From an uncultured Collinsella sp. (GTDB lineage: Bacteria; Actinomycetota; Coriobacteriia; Coriobacteriales; Coriobacteriaceae): a DNA stretch of 64,000 nucleotides. Both the position numbers and the translations under genes were made by a program. Below, piece after piece: positions 16,784 to 25,997 of the stretch. A model generated the notes under the pieces. The model was not told the DNA's origin. It saw nothing but the letters and a program-made list of their open reading frames with translations, and made no database searches. Location of the stretch: the NCBI GenBank assembly GCA_959020715.1, contig CAUESV010000009.1, positions 19,779-83,778 on the forward strand. The letters run 5' to 3'. Position 1 is the stretch's first letter. Every line of letters starts with the position of its first letter.

Positions 16784-17540
16784 AGCTTCTCCAATCGGTT
16801 GATGTTCGTGCTGTTTGTTGATGTGTTGGTTGTCGTGAGTGATGTGCTTGCCGTGGGTGATGTGCTGACGTTGGGGTGCTATGCGGTTTTCAATGAGCCC
16901 GTGAGACAGTTGCTGCAGGGGCGGGATGGAACGGCCCATGCAAGGCGGAAGGCATCGTGCTCAAAATCGAGACAGCAATGCCCTGGGTGCCTCACATGTG
17001 GCAGTTACCTCATTAAGTTGTCATTGCGTTTGGGGCTGTACTTTGCCGATCCTCTTTCTCTTACACGCTGAAAACTGAAACTGAATATGCTCGATCTACT
17101 TAAAACCGCAACGGCGGTCTTTTATCAACTTATATGTCGGAACGTGTCTTTGCAAGTACTTTTTTGCGTTTGTTTCAAATGGGGTGGTTTTGCAACCGTC
17201 ACGCGCCACGCTATGCGAACGTGCCCCTTTTCTGTTGTCGGCCAGATACGATGGGTCGCGTGACGTCGTCAGAGGTCGAATTCGACCGCTAACGACGTTG
17301 TGCAGCCCATCATTTCTGGTCGCAAACAGTAAAGGGGCATGAGGGTGTATTGAGGGGGGGATGTCTTGCTGTCGGCATCCGCGTGCGGTGCCATTCGCTG
17401 TCTGTAAATATACGTTTACAGCTAATTTCATACCACCTGTCGGAATGAGGACGCTGTCCTTGTATGCTGGGCGTACATTGAACGTGGTTTTTCGTGTGAA
17501 ACCACGAATCGGTTGTCAGTCCTGAACAAGGAGGCCCAGC
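16784..17540. other. 757-bp intergenic region without a convincing gene
   Basis: Open frames here are short, lack SD sequences and have atypical composition. The left part has low-complexity repeats of CACATCAC/GTGATGTG type. The right part contains palindrome CTGTAAA-N6-TTTACAG at 17402-17421 and CGTGGTTT-N8-AAACCACG at about 17483-17506, both upstream of deoC and possibly operators. Confidence 0.6.
17402..17421. promoter_or_regulatory. Palindromic operator candidate upstream of deoC
   Basis: The 7-bp perfect arms CTGTAAA and TTTACAG, separated by TATACG, have the spacing and AT-rich centre of LacI- or GntR-type operators. It lies about 120 bp before the deoC start. Confidence 0.45.
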
Positions 17541-18215
17541 ATGACGCTTGCCAAACCCATCAATAAATACATCGACTATATCGATGCCCCCGAGGACACG
17601 TTTGAGCAGTATGTCGAGAAGGCGTTAAAGTACAACTTTCGCTGCGTATTTGCGAACCTTCAGGAGTACGAGACGGGCCGCGCCATGCTCGAGGGCTCTG
17701 ACATCATCCTTGCCGGCGCCATCGACTTTCCCCAGGGCACTATGACGCTTGAGGAGAAGCTTGCGAGGTTTGAGGAATACGCTGCGTGTGGCTTTACCGA
17801 GATTGACTACGTTTTGAATCAGGGGTCGATCGAGAACCGCGATTTTGATGCCATCGAGCGCGAGATGACTACCATTGCTGATTTTTGTCGCGCGCGTGGC
17901 ATCACTGACAAGGTAATCGTCGAGATGTGCAAGCTGGACGGCGACGACGCCGCCAAGCGCCTTGTATGCGAGATTGCGCTGGAGGCTAAGCCGGGATTCC
18001 TTAAGACATCGACTGGCAGAAGCTTTGGCGGCGCTAAGCTCGAGGACGTGCGGCTGATGCACGAGGTGCTCGGCGATGCCGTGGCAATCAAGGCGGCGGG
18101 CGGTATCCATAATTACGAAGAGGCTTGCGCATTCATCGAGGCCGGCGCCAGCGCGCTGGGTGCATCGGCGGGCATCGCGATCGTCGAGGGAGCACCGACG
18201 GAGGAGCGTCGCTAG
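17541..18215 (+). CDS. deoC: Deoxyribose-phosphate aldolase
   Basis: 224 residues with SD AAGGAGG. It cleaves 2-deoxyribose 5-phosphate to glyceraldehyde 3-phosphate and acetaldehyde in deoxynucleoside salvage. The TIM barrel carries the Schiff-base Lys in GFLKTSTG (about residue 154), the second active-site Lys in AIKAAGGI, and the Asp of EIDYVLN. Length matches the family. No other deo gene is adjacent. The two HAD phosphatases downstream may process sugar phosphates, but a functional link is not shown. Two palindromes upstream suggest repressor control. Confidence 0.95.
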   Translation: MTLAKPINKYIDYIDAPEDTFEQYVEKALKYNFRCVFANLQEYETGRAMLEGSDIILAGAIDFPQGTMTLEEKLARFEEYAACGFTEIDYVLNQGSIENRDFDAIEREMTTIADFCRARGITDKVIVEMCKLDGDDAAKRLVCEIALEAKPGFLKTSTGRSFGGAKLEDVRLMHEVLGDAVAIKAAGGIHNYEEACAFIEAGASALGASAGIAIVEGAPTEERR

Positions 18216-18364
18216 CAGACGTATTTGACCTGAGCGATAAAGCTTCACGACCACGCGCCGTTCATGTTCGGGACAATATGACTTTTTACCCGTTGCAGAC
18301 AGAGCCGCAGTAGGTGTTCTGTATGATGGCTCAGACAAGGTTGTTCAATGACAGGGAGGCATAT

Positions 18365-19207
18365 ATGGCAATCAAAGCCATCGCAATGGATATCGACGGT
18401 ACGCTCACCAACGACCAAAAGGTCATCAGCCCGCGTACGCGCGAGAAGCTGCTCGCGGCGCAGGAGTCGGGCATTAAGCTCATTTTGGCTTCGGGCCGTC
18501 CCGCATGGGGACTGCACGCCTTGGCGCAGGAGCTCGACCTTCAAAACCATGACGGTCTGCTGGTTGCCTTTAATGGCGCGCATGTGGTCGACGCTCAGAC
18601 CGATGAGGTCCTTTTTGACCAGGCTATGCCGGCTGACGAGCTGCACCGTCTGATTGATCACCTGCGTAATTTTGACGTGATCCCTATGATTTCGCTCGGT
18701 CGCGATTTGCATGTCGTGGATTCGTATCACTGCATGATCACGCTGCCTGACGGCTCGCAGAAAAACATCGTCAAATACGAGCGCGATGCGTGCGATCTTA
18801 AAATTCGCGAGGTGGAGAGCCTGCATGAGGTCGCTGATGCTTATCCCGTGGACAAGCTGCTGACGGCGGGCGATCCGGCCTACCTGCAGGCGCATTACGA
18901 GGAGATGTATGCGCCCTTTAAGCAGACGCTTTCGGGCATGTTTACGGCCGACTGGTACTTTGAGTACACGGCGCCCGGTATCGACAAGGCCCGTGCACTC
19001 GAGGGTGCCCTGCCCAAGCTCGGCATCGATGCCAGTGAGGTCGTATCGTTTGGCGACGGCCAGAACGACAAGTCCATGATTGAGTGGGCCGGCACCGGTG
19101 TCGCCATGGGCAACGCCGTCGATGAGGTTAAGGCTGTGGCCCAGATGGTGACCGCCAATAACAACGAAGACGGTATTGCGGTGGCGCTGGATAAGCTGCT
19201 GGGCTAG
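18365..19207 (+). CDS. Cof-type HAD-IIB family phosphatase
   Basis: 280 residues; the ATG after CAGGGAGG is chosen. HAD motifs are complete: motif I MDIDGTLT with nucleophile Asp (residues 9-16), motif II ILASGRP, and motif IV SFGDGQNDKSM with the metal Asp residues. The large cap of the Cof subfamily occupies about residues 85-190. These are cytoplasmic phosphatases of sugar phosphates or flavin/pyridoxal phosphates with broad specificity, so the substrate is not assigned. Confidence 0.94.
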   Translation: MAIKAIAMDIDGTLTNDQKVISPRTREKLLAAQESGIKLILASGRPAWGLHALAQELDLQNHDGLLVAFNGAHVVDAQTDEVLFDQAMPADELHRLIDHLRNFDVIPMISLGRDLHVVDSYHCMITLPDGSQKNIVKYERDACDLKIREVESLHEVADAYPVDKLLTAGDPAYLQAHYEEMYAPFKQTLSGMFTADWYFEYTAPGIDKARALEGALPKLGIDASEVVSFGDGQNDKSMIEWAGTGVAMGNAVDEVKAVAQMVTANNNEDGIAVALDKLLG

Positions 19208-19270
19208 AATCGCCGATAATGCATGGTTCGGGCGCCTGCTTACAGGCGCCCTTTTGTTAGGGAGGGTGCC

Positions 19271-19930
19271 GTGTCCGCATTTCCGTTCGACGCCGTTATC
19301 TTTGACATGGACGGTGTCATTGTCGATACCGAGTATTACTACCTGGGCGAGACCGCAGCTTTTGCCAAGGAGCTTGGGTTGAACCTGACTCAAGAGGAGT
19401 TGAATGGGCAGGTCGGTACCTCGCATCAGTTCTTCCTGCATATGTTGGTCGATTGGTTTGAGCGCGCCGGTAAGGGGCATTTCACTGGCGAGGAAGCGTT
19501 GGCCCGTTGGGACGAGTGGGCGCATGAGCGTCCGCGCGACTATCAGGCTTTGATTAACCCAGGCGCCGTGGATACGATTCGAGAGCTGCCGCGCCGCGGC
19601 GTTCGCGTGGCGCTTGCCAGCTCGTCTCCCATGGATAGCATCGAGGAAGTGCTCAACGCATGCGGGCTGTCGGATGCCTTTGAGTATGTGGTGAGCGGCG
19701 AGCAGTTTAAGGAGAGCAAGCCCGAGCCCGACATCTACCTGCATGCGCTGGACCTGCTGGGGCTGCCCGCGAATCGCTGCTGCTGCGTTGAGGATTCGGT
19801 GCCTGGCATCACTGCCGGCAAGCGAGCCGGCCTGACAGTCATTGCCAAGCGCGAGGAGCGCTTTGGCTTTAGCCAGGATGCCGCGGACAAGATTATCGAC
19901 CAGCTGCCGGAGCTGCTCACGCTTTCTTAG
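19271..19930 (+). CDS. HAD-IA phosphatase / beta-phosphoglucomutase-like
   Basis: 219 residues from the GTG behind GGGAGGG; an earlier ATG would extend into the preceding gene's trailer. Motif I is VIFDMDGVIVDTE, motif II is LASSSP, motif III is the Lys in FKESKPEPD and motif IV is CVEDSVPGI. The DMDGV motif and small helical cap match the beta-phosphoglucomutase/2-deoxyglucose-6-phosphatase subgroup. Specificity is unknown. It follows the Cof-type phosphatase by 63 bp and is probably co-transcribed. Confidence 0.92.
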   Translation: MSAFPFDAVIFDMDGVIVDTEYYYLGETAAFAKELGLNLTQEELNGQVGTSHQFFLHMLVDWFERAGKGHFTGEEALARWDEWAHERPRDYQALINPGAVDTIRELPRRGVRVALASSSPMDSIEEVLNACGLSDAFEYVVSGEQFKESKPEPDIYLHALDLLGLPANRCCCVEDSVPGITAGKRAGLTVIAKREERFGFSQDAADKIIDQLPELLTLS

Positions 19931-20080
19931 GAGCGCGGTAGTTGCGCGTTTTTCGGGTCTGATGAGTAAATAGCCGACATTTTGGTGCGACACCTAGCAT
20001 ACTTTAAGCTAATGCGGGTTTAAGGACTTGTTGAATGCCCTTGGGCCCGCTTTAGACTTAATTGTGCTTGGAGAGGGTAT

Positions 20081-20824
20081 ATGCCACCGACTGAAGGGCT
20101 AACTGACGGTAAAGCAGCGATACCGCTGTACCAACAGGTTATCGATATCATCAAAAATGAAATCAACTCCGGTGCCTACAAGGCAGGTGCGCGGATACCC
20201 AACGAATTCGAATTGGCTGAGAGCTATAAAGTTGGCCGCGTTACCGTGCGACGCGCTATTGAGGAGCTCGTCCAACAGGGCTATCTAACGAAGCGACAGG
20301 GGAAAGGCACGTTTGTCAATGCCCCCAAGCTCAAGCGCAAGATTCGCCAGAAGGATGACGTCCAGAGTTTTTCGGACGCATGCCGCGTTAACGGAATGGA
20401 ACCGGGGGCGCGTGTCATTTCGAGAAAGATACTGCCGGCGGATTCCACCGAAGCACAGTTCTTTGGTGTTCCCGTTGGAACTGACTTGATTTGCGTTGAG
20501 CGCGTGCGTACTGCCGATGGCGTCCCTGTCATGCTCGAGAACAACATATATGTTTACGAGGACAACGCCTATCTATCAACGGCACCTCTATCTAACCAAT
20601 CCATTTTTGAGTTCGTGTGCAACCGGACGGGCCGCACGCCCGCGTTTACCGACCCGTGCACGCTCGAGATCGCGTGCGCATCGCCCGAGGTCGCTCGGTT
20701 GTTGGCAGTTCCCGTTGGCGAACCCTTGTTTTATATGGAAGCCTTCTTTTTCGATGAGCAGCGGCGGCCGTTTATCATCGGTCGTCAGCGGATCGTTGGG
20801 TCTCGCTACGTTTTTGACATCTAG
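20081..20824 (+). CDS. GntR-family repressor with UTRA ligand domain (FrlR-like)
   Basis: 247 residues with SD GGAGAGGG. The N-terminal winged helix (PLYQQVIDIIKNEI, then LAESYKVGRVTVRRAI and GKGTFV; about residues 15-80) is followed by a UTRA domain that binds sugar-phosphate-like effectors (ICVERVRTADGVPVMLENNIY). E. coli frlR belongs to the same class. Position directly upstream of the transporter and the frl-type enzymes makes it the likely repressor of that cluster. Its operator is probably the palindrome after the next promoter. Confidence 0.9.
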   Translation: MPPTEGLTDGKAAIPLYQQVIDIIKNEINSGAYKAGARIPNEFELAESYKVGRVTVRRAIEELVQQGYLTKRQGKGTFVNAPKLKRKIRQKDDVQSFSDACRVNGMEPGARVISRKILPADSTEAQFFGVPVGTDLICVERVRTADGVPVMLENNIYVYEDNAYLSTAPLSNQSIFEFVCNRTGRTPAFTDPCTLEIACASPEVARLLAVPVGEPLFYMEAFFFDEQRRPFIIGRQRIVGSRYVFDI

Positions 20825-20836
20825 GACATTGCGAAT

Positions 20837-20872
20837 GGAAGCGCCCGGTGGATCATCTCACCGGGCGTTTCC
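20837..20872 (+). terminator. Intrinsic terminator after the GntR gene
   Basis: The arms GGAA-G-CGCCCGGTG and CACCGGGCG-T-TTCC separate the regulator transcript from the catabolic operon. There is no long T tract, so strength is uncertain. Confidence 0.6.
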
Positions 20873-20934
20873 ATACCGTTCACGGCGCAAACGCAACCGT
20901 TCAACCGCGTTGCGGCAATCAGTTTGAAATTATC

Positions 20935-21000
20935 TTGATGACGAGAAAAGCTGCTGGTAATCTATGGGACGTCATAGAACGTTTGCCTTGTGCAAGCGTT
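20935..21000 (+). promoter_or_regulatory. Promoter and GntR-type operator of the sugar-amine operon
   Basis: TTGATG (20935-20940) and TAATCT (20958-20963) are spaced by 17 bp. Just downstream, AACGTTTGC (20978-20986) and GCAAGCGTT (20992-21000) are inverted around CTTGT with one mismatch. An operator at about +10 to +30 would block elongation or initiation when bound by the neighbouring GntR repressor. Confidence 0.6.
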
Positions 21001-21042
21001 GAAGCGAGATGCGATGCAGTCTCGAGTTCTTTGGAGGTATCT

Positions 21043-22506
21043 ATGTCAGATACGAAGGCGAAGAAGACAAACAGACGTTTTAAGTTCAAATTACCGCATG
21101 TCTATACGATCATGTTCTTGCTGATCGTTGTCTTCGCGGTTCTGACTTGGATCGTTCCCTCCGGTCAGTATCAGCGCAAGACGATTTCGACAGCGGCGGG
21201 CGAGCGTGAAGTCGCCGTTGCTGGAACCTATGAACAGGTCGATAAGAACTACACCGATTCCGAGACCGGCGAGACCATCAATCTGGGTCAGGATATCTTC
21301 GCGGTCCTGCAAGCGCCCACCAAGGGCATCCAGGAGGCTGCCGACGTCGTTGCGTTCGTCTTATTGATTGGCGGATCGTTCGCAATCATCACCAAGACCA
21401 ACGCTTTGAATGCCGGCATGAGCCGTGTGATTAAAAAGCTCAAGAACAAGGACATCCTCATCATTCCCATCACGATGACGCTGCTGTCCATTTGCGGCAC
21501 TACGTTTGGTATGTCTGAGGAAGCCCTACCGTTCTATGCCATCTTCATTCCCATCATGATGGGTATCGGGTATGACTCGATGACGGCGTTTATCATCTGC
21601 TTCCTTGGTCCTAACCTGGGATATTGTGCTTCGACCATCGACCCGTTTAATGTTTTGATCGCCCAAGGCATCATTGGTATCGAGGGCAATCCTCAGCTGT
21701 GGCTGCGCGCCGTTTCTTGGGTCATCTTCACTGCCGTCGGTATCGCATGGGCCATGCGCTACGCCATGCGTGTAAAGAAAAATCCCGAGTCGTCCATTAC
21801 GTACGAGGACGATAAGCTCAAGCGTGTTGAGTTTTCCGTGACCGATGCCTCCATCGAGGAAGAGTTCACTATCCGTCAGAAGCTCGTGCTTATCGATTTT
21901 GCTTGCGGTATGGGCATCATCGTCTGGGGTCTTGTTACCCAGGGCTGGTACATGAATGAGATTTCCGCCGTGTTCCTTGGCATGGGCTTGCTTGCCGGTA
22001 TCCTGGGCGGTCTTGACCAGCAGACGATCGCTGAGGAGTTCGTTAAGGGTCTCGCCGACTTTGCGTACGCCGCCATCGTTATCGGTATCGCTCGCGGCAT
22101 TCTTGTCATCGCCGAGGGTGGCATGATCATCGACACCATTCTCCAGGCGCTCGCTACTGCGCTCGCCGGTGCACCCGCCGCCGTCTACACCACGTTTATG
22201 TATATCGTCCTTGGCCTGCTCTCTTTGCTGGTTCCCTCGAGTTCTGGCCTGGCGGCGCTCACCATGCCCGTTATGGGCCCCCTGACCGAGCTCATGGGCC
22301 TCAATCCCGAGGCGGCCGTCACCGCGCTCCAGTTTGCCAACCAGACCATCAACACCATCAGCCCCGTGGCGGGCATGACGGTTGCCGGTCTTGCCGTGGC
22401 TAAGATTTCGTTTGGCCAATGGTGGAAGACCATTTGGAAGTTCTTCATTTTCATGGTCGTCTTTGGCCTGATTGTAACGGCAATCTCTGGCATGCTTCCG
22501 GTGTAG
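21043..22506 (+). CDS. YfcC-family membrane transporter
   Basis: 487 residues from the ATG behind TTTGGAGG. About 12 hydrophobic segments are visible, starting near residues 18-38, with a hydrophilic extracellular loop (about 40-90) after the first. The glycine-rich FGMSEEALPFYAIFIPIM tract and the C-terminal LVPSSSGLAALTMP and NQTINTISPVAG motifs are typical of YfcC/arginine-ornithine-antiporter-like carriers (COG1288). In this setting it probably imports a substrate with an amino-acid moiety, such as a fructosamine. It is the first gene of the catabolic operon, with only 9 bp to the next. Confidence 0.9.
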   Translation: MSDTKAKKTNRRFKFKLPHVYTIMFLLIVVFAVLTWIVPSGQYQRKTISTAAGEREVAVAGTYEQVDKNYTDSETGETINLGQDIFAVLQAPTKGIQEAADVVAFVLLIGGSFAIITKTNALNAGMSRVIKKLKNKDILIIPITMTLLSICGTTFGMSEEALPFYAIFIPIMMGIGYDSMTAFIICFLGPNLGYCASTIDPFNVLIAQGIIGIEGNPQLWLRAVSWVIFTAVGIAWAMRYAMRVKKNPESSITYEDDKLKRVEFSVTDASIEEEFTIRQKLVLIDFACGMGIIVWGLVTQGWYMNEISAVFLGMGLLAGILGGLDQQTIAEEFVKGLADFAYAAIVIGIARGILVIAEGGMIIDTILQALATALAGAPAAVYTTFMYIVLGLLSLLVPSSSGLAALTMPVMGPLTELMGLNPEAAVTALQFANQTINTISPVAGMTVAGLAVAKISFGQWWKTIWKFFIFMVVFGLIVTAISGMLPV

Positions 22507-22515
22507 GTGGTTGTG

Positions 22516-24099
22516 ATGTCTGATCGTTTGACGGTCCTGACGTCTAAGAGCGTCTTTACCGGTACGGGGGACCTGCCGTTTGAAGGTTTCGTAGCGGTCC
22601 GTGGCAATCGAATTGAGGCGGTTGGCACCAAGTGTGAGGCAGCTTCGTATTTGACCCAGGCGGACGAGGTAGTTGACCTGGGCGACCGCACCGTCATGCC
22701 TGGCCTGATCGATGTGCATACCTTCTATACAGGCTGGGCGCTGCGGACGTTGGGGTCTGATTTGTCCGGCATCGCTGATGCCAAAGAGGCCGTGTCGCTC
22801 TTGCGTGCATGGAAAGAAGATCATCCGGATTGCGCGGCGGCTTTTGGACACAGCCTACCCGAAACGTTGGCATCGGATGCCGAGAACGCAAATACGGCAG
22901 CTGTGTTTGACGATTGTTTTGGCGATATCCCTGTCGTCTGCTTTACACCGGGTGCGGAGACCTGCGTTCTCAATGCTGCTGCCAGTGCGCGATACGGCTT
23001 TACACCCCAGGCGTGCTATGCCGAGAAGATCTGGCGCATGATGAGCGATTTTCTCGCGCTGCTCGAGGTGCGTGCCGGGTATTCGGACTACATGAGCATG
23101 CTTAACGAGCGCGGCGTTACCGCCATCAAGGAGATGGCGTTTGATGACTACTACGGTTTTGCCGACGAAATGGCTCGCCGTGAGGAATCTGGTGAGCTGA
23201 CGGTTCGCGTCTCTATGATGTCGCAGCCGGTGGGTGCCGGTGCAAATCTGTCGTATGCTCGCGAGGCACGAGAGCGCTTCCGGGGACCGTTCGTTCGTTT
23301 TTCTGGCTTCAACCGTATGACCGATCGCGGCGTATGGGCGGGGCTTGCTGAGATGATTGACCCCTATGAGGACACGGCCGATGCGGGCGCTGCCGGCAAG
23401 ACGGTTGTCGAGGAGCCCGAGTGGGATCTGATTGAGAACGAGCTGCGCGCAATTGATGCTGACGGCTTCCGATATTCCTTGCATTGCCAGGGCGATGGAG
23501 CCGTTCGTCGCACCGTGGCGCTCTATGCCTCGCTGCCTCGAGACGAGCATGGACGGTTGCTTCGCCGCCATGCGATTACCGATCTCGAGAACTCTGATCC
23601 GACCGATCTTGTCGAGTTTGGCAAGTTAGGTGGAATTTGCGAGGTCTATCCGCAGATTTTGACGCTGGACCGGCGCGAGGATTGCCTGTCGATGATGCGT
23701 CGACAAATTGGCGAGACGCGACTTTTGCACAGCTGGAATCGCCGCGGCATGGAAGATTCCGGATGCACGGTGTGCTGTGGTACGGATTTGCCGCTGCTGA
23801 TTCCGAGCCTGGGCGAGTCAATCTACAGCGCGTGCGGCGGATACTTCGACGATGGACTGCCCGTGAATGAGGCCAACGCGCTGACACTTGTCGAGCTCTT
23901 GCGCGCTTGGACTGCCGGGGGCGCGTACGATCTGATGCGCGAAGACGAACTGGGTACGCTCGAGGTCGGCAAGCTTGCCGATATCTGCGTGCTCGATCGG
24001 GATGTGTTCGACCTCGATTATCGCGACGCACGCGATCTTTCGGTTGATATGACGATGTCGGACGGACAAATCGTGTTCGATCGAAATAAGGAGGCATAA
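22516..24099 (+). CDS. Amidohydrolase family 3 (YtcJ-like) protein
   Basis: 527 residues; the ATG at this position has AGGTGG at correct spacing. The composite beta-sandwich/TIM-barrel fold is shown by RTVMPGLIDVHTFYTG, LHCQGDGAV and CCGTDLPLL. YtcJ-type enzymes normally have HxH after PGLID; here only one His (VHTF) remains, so metal binding may be altered. Related enzymes hydrolyse amides, such as N-acyl or cyclic amides. It may process a conjugated form of the operon's substrate. Its stop lies one base before the next start. Confidence 0.85.
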   Translation: MSDRLTVLTSKSVFTGTGDLPFEGFVAVRGNRIEAVGTKCEAASYLTQADEVVDLGDRTVMPGLIDVHTFYTGWALRTLGSDLSGIADAKEAVSLLRAWKEDHPDCAAAFGHSLPETLASDAENANTAAVFDDCFGDIPVVCFTPGAETCVLNAAASARYGFTPQACYAEKIWRMMSDFLALLEVRAGYSDYMSMLNERGVTAIKEMAFDDYYGFADEMARREESGELTVRVSMMSQPVGAGANLSYAREARERFRGPFVRFSGFNRMTDRGVWAGLAEMIDPYEDTADAGAAGKTVVEEPEWDLIENELRAIDADGFRYSLHCQGDGAVRRTVALYASLPRDEHGRLLRRHAITDLENSDPTDLVEFGKLGGICEVYPQILTLDRREDCLSMMRRQIGETRLLHSWNRRGMEDSGCTVCCGTDLPLLIPSLGESIYSACGGYFDDGLPVNEANALTLVELLRAWTAGGAYDLMREDELGTLEVGKLADICVLDRDVFDLDYRDARDLSVDMTMSDGQIVFDRNKEA

Positions 24100-24100
24100 G

Positions 24101-24952
24101 ATGTCTGAATCCAAACCGACGCTGCGCCGCGAACAGATTGCGGGCATGAATATCCACTACATCATGTGGTCGCTCGATTACTTCCTTGATGTGCAGCAGC
24201 GTTTGGGCTTTGAGTCCATTGAGCTGTGGTGTGCAGAGCCGCATGTGACACTCGACCATACGGGCTACTTTGAGGCTGAGGTCCTGGCGAAAAAGGCTGC
24301 AGACCGTGGGCTTAGGTATCGTACTCTGTGCCCCGAGAATGTTGTCTATCCTTGGCAGTACTGCGCACGCAAACCGCTGCATGAACAGCGCAGCCTGGCG
24401 TACTTTAAGCACGGCATTGAGCTTGCCGAGGTACTTGGGTGCGACCGTATGTCCGTCAACTCGGGCTGGGGCGACTGGGACGAGGACCGCGAGGAAGCCT
24501 GGGAGCGCAGCCGCGAGCACTTGTCCATTCTGGCGGAGTATGCCGGCGAGCACGGTCTGGTGCTTACGATGGAAAGCCTGCGTCCCGAGGAGAGCAACCT
24601 TGTGACGACGGTTTCCGATGCGAAGCGCATGATTGACGAGGTCGCGAGCCCGTACTTACAGCCCATGGTTGATACAACCGCGATGGGCGTTGCGGGCGAG
24701 ACGCTCGAGGACTGGTTTGCCGCCTTTGGTGATGGGGCAATTCACGAGATGCACTTTATCGACGGCGACCCGTATGGCCATCTGGTGTGGGGCGATGGCA
24801 AGCACGATATGGACGCCTTCGTCGCCACACTCAACGCCCATGGTTTCGACGGCATGCTGGGCCAGGAAATCACGGACGGCCGTTACTACGATGACCCGGC
24901 GGCGGCAGATGCCAAGAACATGGCCGCATTCGAGAAATATCTGATTGACTAA
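24101..24952 (+). CDS. Sugar phosphate isomerase/epimerase-like TIM-barrel protein (FrlC-like)
   Basis: 283 residues with SD AAGGAGG. The xylose-isomerase-like barrel includes FESIELWCAEPH, the TLCPEN and TMESLRPEESN metal-ligand Glu segment, and HFIDGDPYGH. The E. coli fructoselysine 3-epimerase FrlC has the same order of elements (TPE, EPLTPYESNV, VDSDG-H). With FrlB- and FrlD-like genes next to it, an epimerase for an Amadori-type compound such as psicoselysine is likely. Substrate is inferred from context. Confidence 0.82.
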   Translation: MSESKPTLRREQIAGMNIHYIMWSLDYFLDVQQRLGFESIELWCAEPHVTLDHTGYFEAEVLAKKAADRGLRYRTLCPENVVYPWQYCARKPLHEQRSLAYFKHGIELAEVLGCDRMSVNSGWGDWDEDREEAWERSREHLSILAEYAGEHGLVLTMESLRPEESNLVTTVSDAKRMIDEVASPYLQPMVDTTAMGVAGETLEDWFAAFGDGAIHEMHFIDGDPYGHLVWGDGKHDMDAFVATLNAHGFDGMLGQEITDGRYYDDPAAADAKNMAAFEKYLID

Positions 24953-25014
24953 AACAGCTATCGGCCACGCAGCCAACGTCATTGATTGCGGACCAAACAA
25001 GAAAGGAACTGGAT

Positions 25015-25983
25015 ATGAACGCACACGATCTGATCAAAGAGGCAATTGACGAGAAGGGCAAGTTCGACAGCGTCTACTGGATTGCTTGCGGTGGCTCCAT
25101 GATCGATTTGATCCCGGCTCATGAGCTTCTGCAGCGCGAGGCAACCACCTTCACTTCATATATCTATACGGCTCGCGAGTTTGATATCATGCGTCCACGC
25201 CGCTTGGGTGAGAAATCCCTGGTCATTGCTTGCAGCCACAGTGGCAACACCCCCGAGGTCGTCGAGGGCTGTGAGATTGCCCTTGCTGCCGGCGCTACGA
25301 TAATCGCCCAGACCGACAACGCTGGATCCAAGATTGACTCCGGCAAGTGGACCACGTGGGTCTACCCGTGGGGCGAGGGCGTGCCGCAGGCCGAGGTCCC
25401 CGCTGGCATTTCGCTGTCGCTTGCGGCAGAGCTGCTCGATCAGCAGGAGGGCTACGCCGATCTTGCCGATATGTATGCCGGTATCGCCGAGATGGATAAG
25501 ATTCTTCCCCCGGCACGTGAGAAGGTAAATGCCGAGCTGGGCGATCGTTTTGCCAAGCTTTGCCAGGAGCACGAGTTCTTCTACATTCTGGGCAGCGGTC
25601 CCAACTTTAGCCAGACCTACGGTTTCGCTATCTGCTCTCTTATGGAGATGCAGTGGCAGCACTGCAGCTACATCCACTCTGCCGAGTACTTCCACGGCCC
25701 CTTCGAGGCTACTCAGGATGGCGTTTTTTACTTCCTGCAGATGGGCTCCAGCGAGTGCCGTGCTATGGACGAGCGCGCCCTGGCGTTCCTTAAGACGCAT
25801 ACCGATACGCTGATGGTGCTCGATGCCAAGGAGTACGGTATGGAAGCCGTGCCGGCGAGCGTCCGTGCCTATCTGGACCCGGTGCTGTTCTACGCCATGA
25901 ACTGCGAGCTGCGTGCCGCACGCGGCAAGGTGTTTGATCACGATCCCGATTTCCGTCGCTATATGGGTGTTGTCGAGTACTAG
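25015..25983 (+). CDS. SIS-domain deglycase (fructoselysine 6-phosphate deglycase FrlB-like)
   Basis: 322 residues from the ATG after AAAGGAAC. Tandem SIS domains contain ACSHSGNTPEVVEGCEIAL and, in the second half, YIHSAEYFHGPFEA. The C-terminal DPDFRRYMGVVEY closely resembles the C-terminus of E. coli FrlB (PDERRYYGGLVEY). FrlB hydrolyses fructoselysine 6-phosphate to glucose 6-phosphate and lysine. The catalytic Glu/His region EYFHGP is conserved. The amino part of the substrate could be other than lysine. Confidence 0.88.
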   Translation: MNAHDLIKEAIDEKGKFDSVYWIACGGSMIDLIPAHELLQREATTFTSYIYTAREFDIMRPRRLGEKSLVIACSHSGNTPEVVEGCEIALAAGATIIAQTDNAGSKIDSGKWTTWVYPWGEGVPQAEVPAGISLSLAAELLDQQEGYADLADMYAGIAEMDKILPPAREKVNAELGDRFAKLCQEHEFFYILGSGPNFSQTYGFAICSLMEMQWQHCSYIHSAEYFHGPFEATQDGVFYFLQMGSSECRAMDERALAFLKTHTDTLMVLDAKEYGMEAVPASVRAYLDPVLFYAMNCELRAARGKVFDHDPDFRRYMGVVEY

Positions 25984-25997
25984 AAGGGGCAAAGGCC

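Noticed and set aside
16784..16939. N-terminal extension of the unknown protein at 15893-16783
   Set aside because: The added 52 residues are His-rich low complexity, there is no SD at the upstream ATG, and the internal ATG has GGAGAAG.
17096..17431. Minus-strand 111-codon frame in the gap before deoC
   Set aside because: No SD, basic low-quality composition and no resemblance to a family.
18245..19993. Minus-strand frame of 582 codons opposite the two HAD genes
   Set aside because: Spans two well-supported genes and their spacer, lacks SD and any motif.
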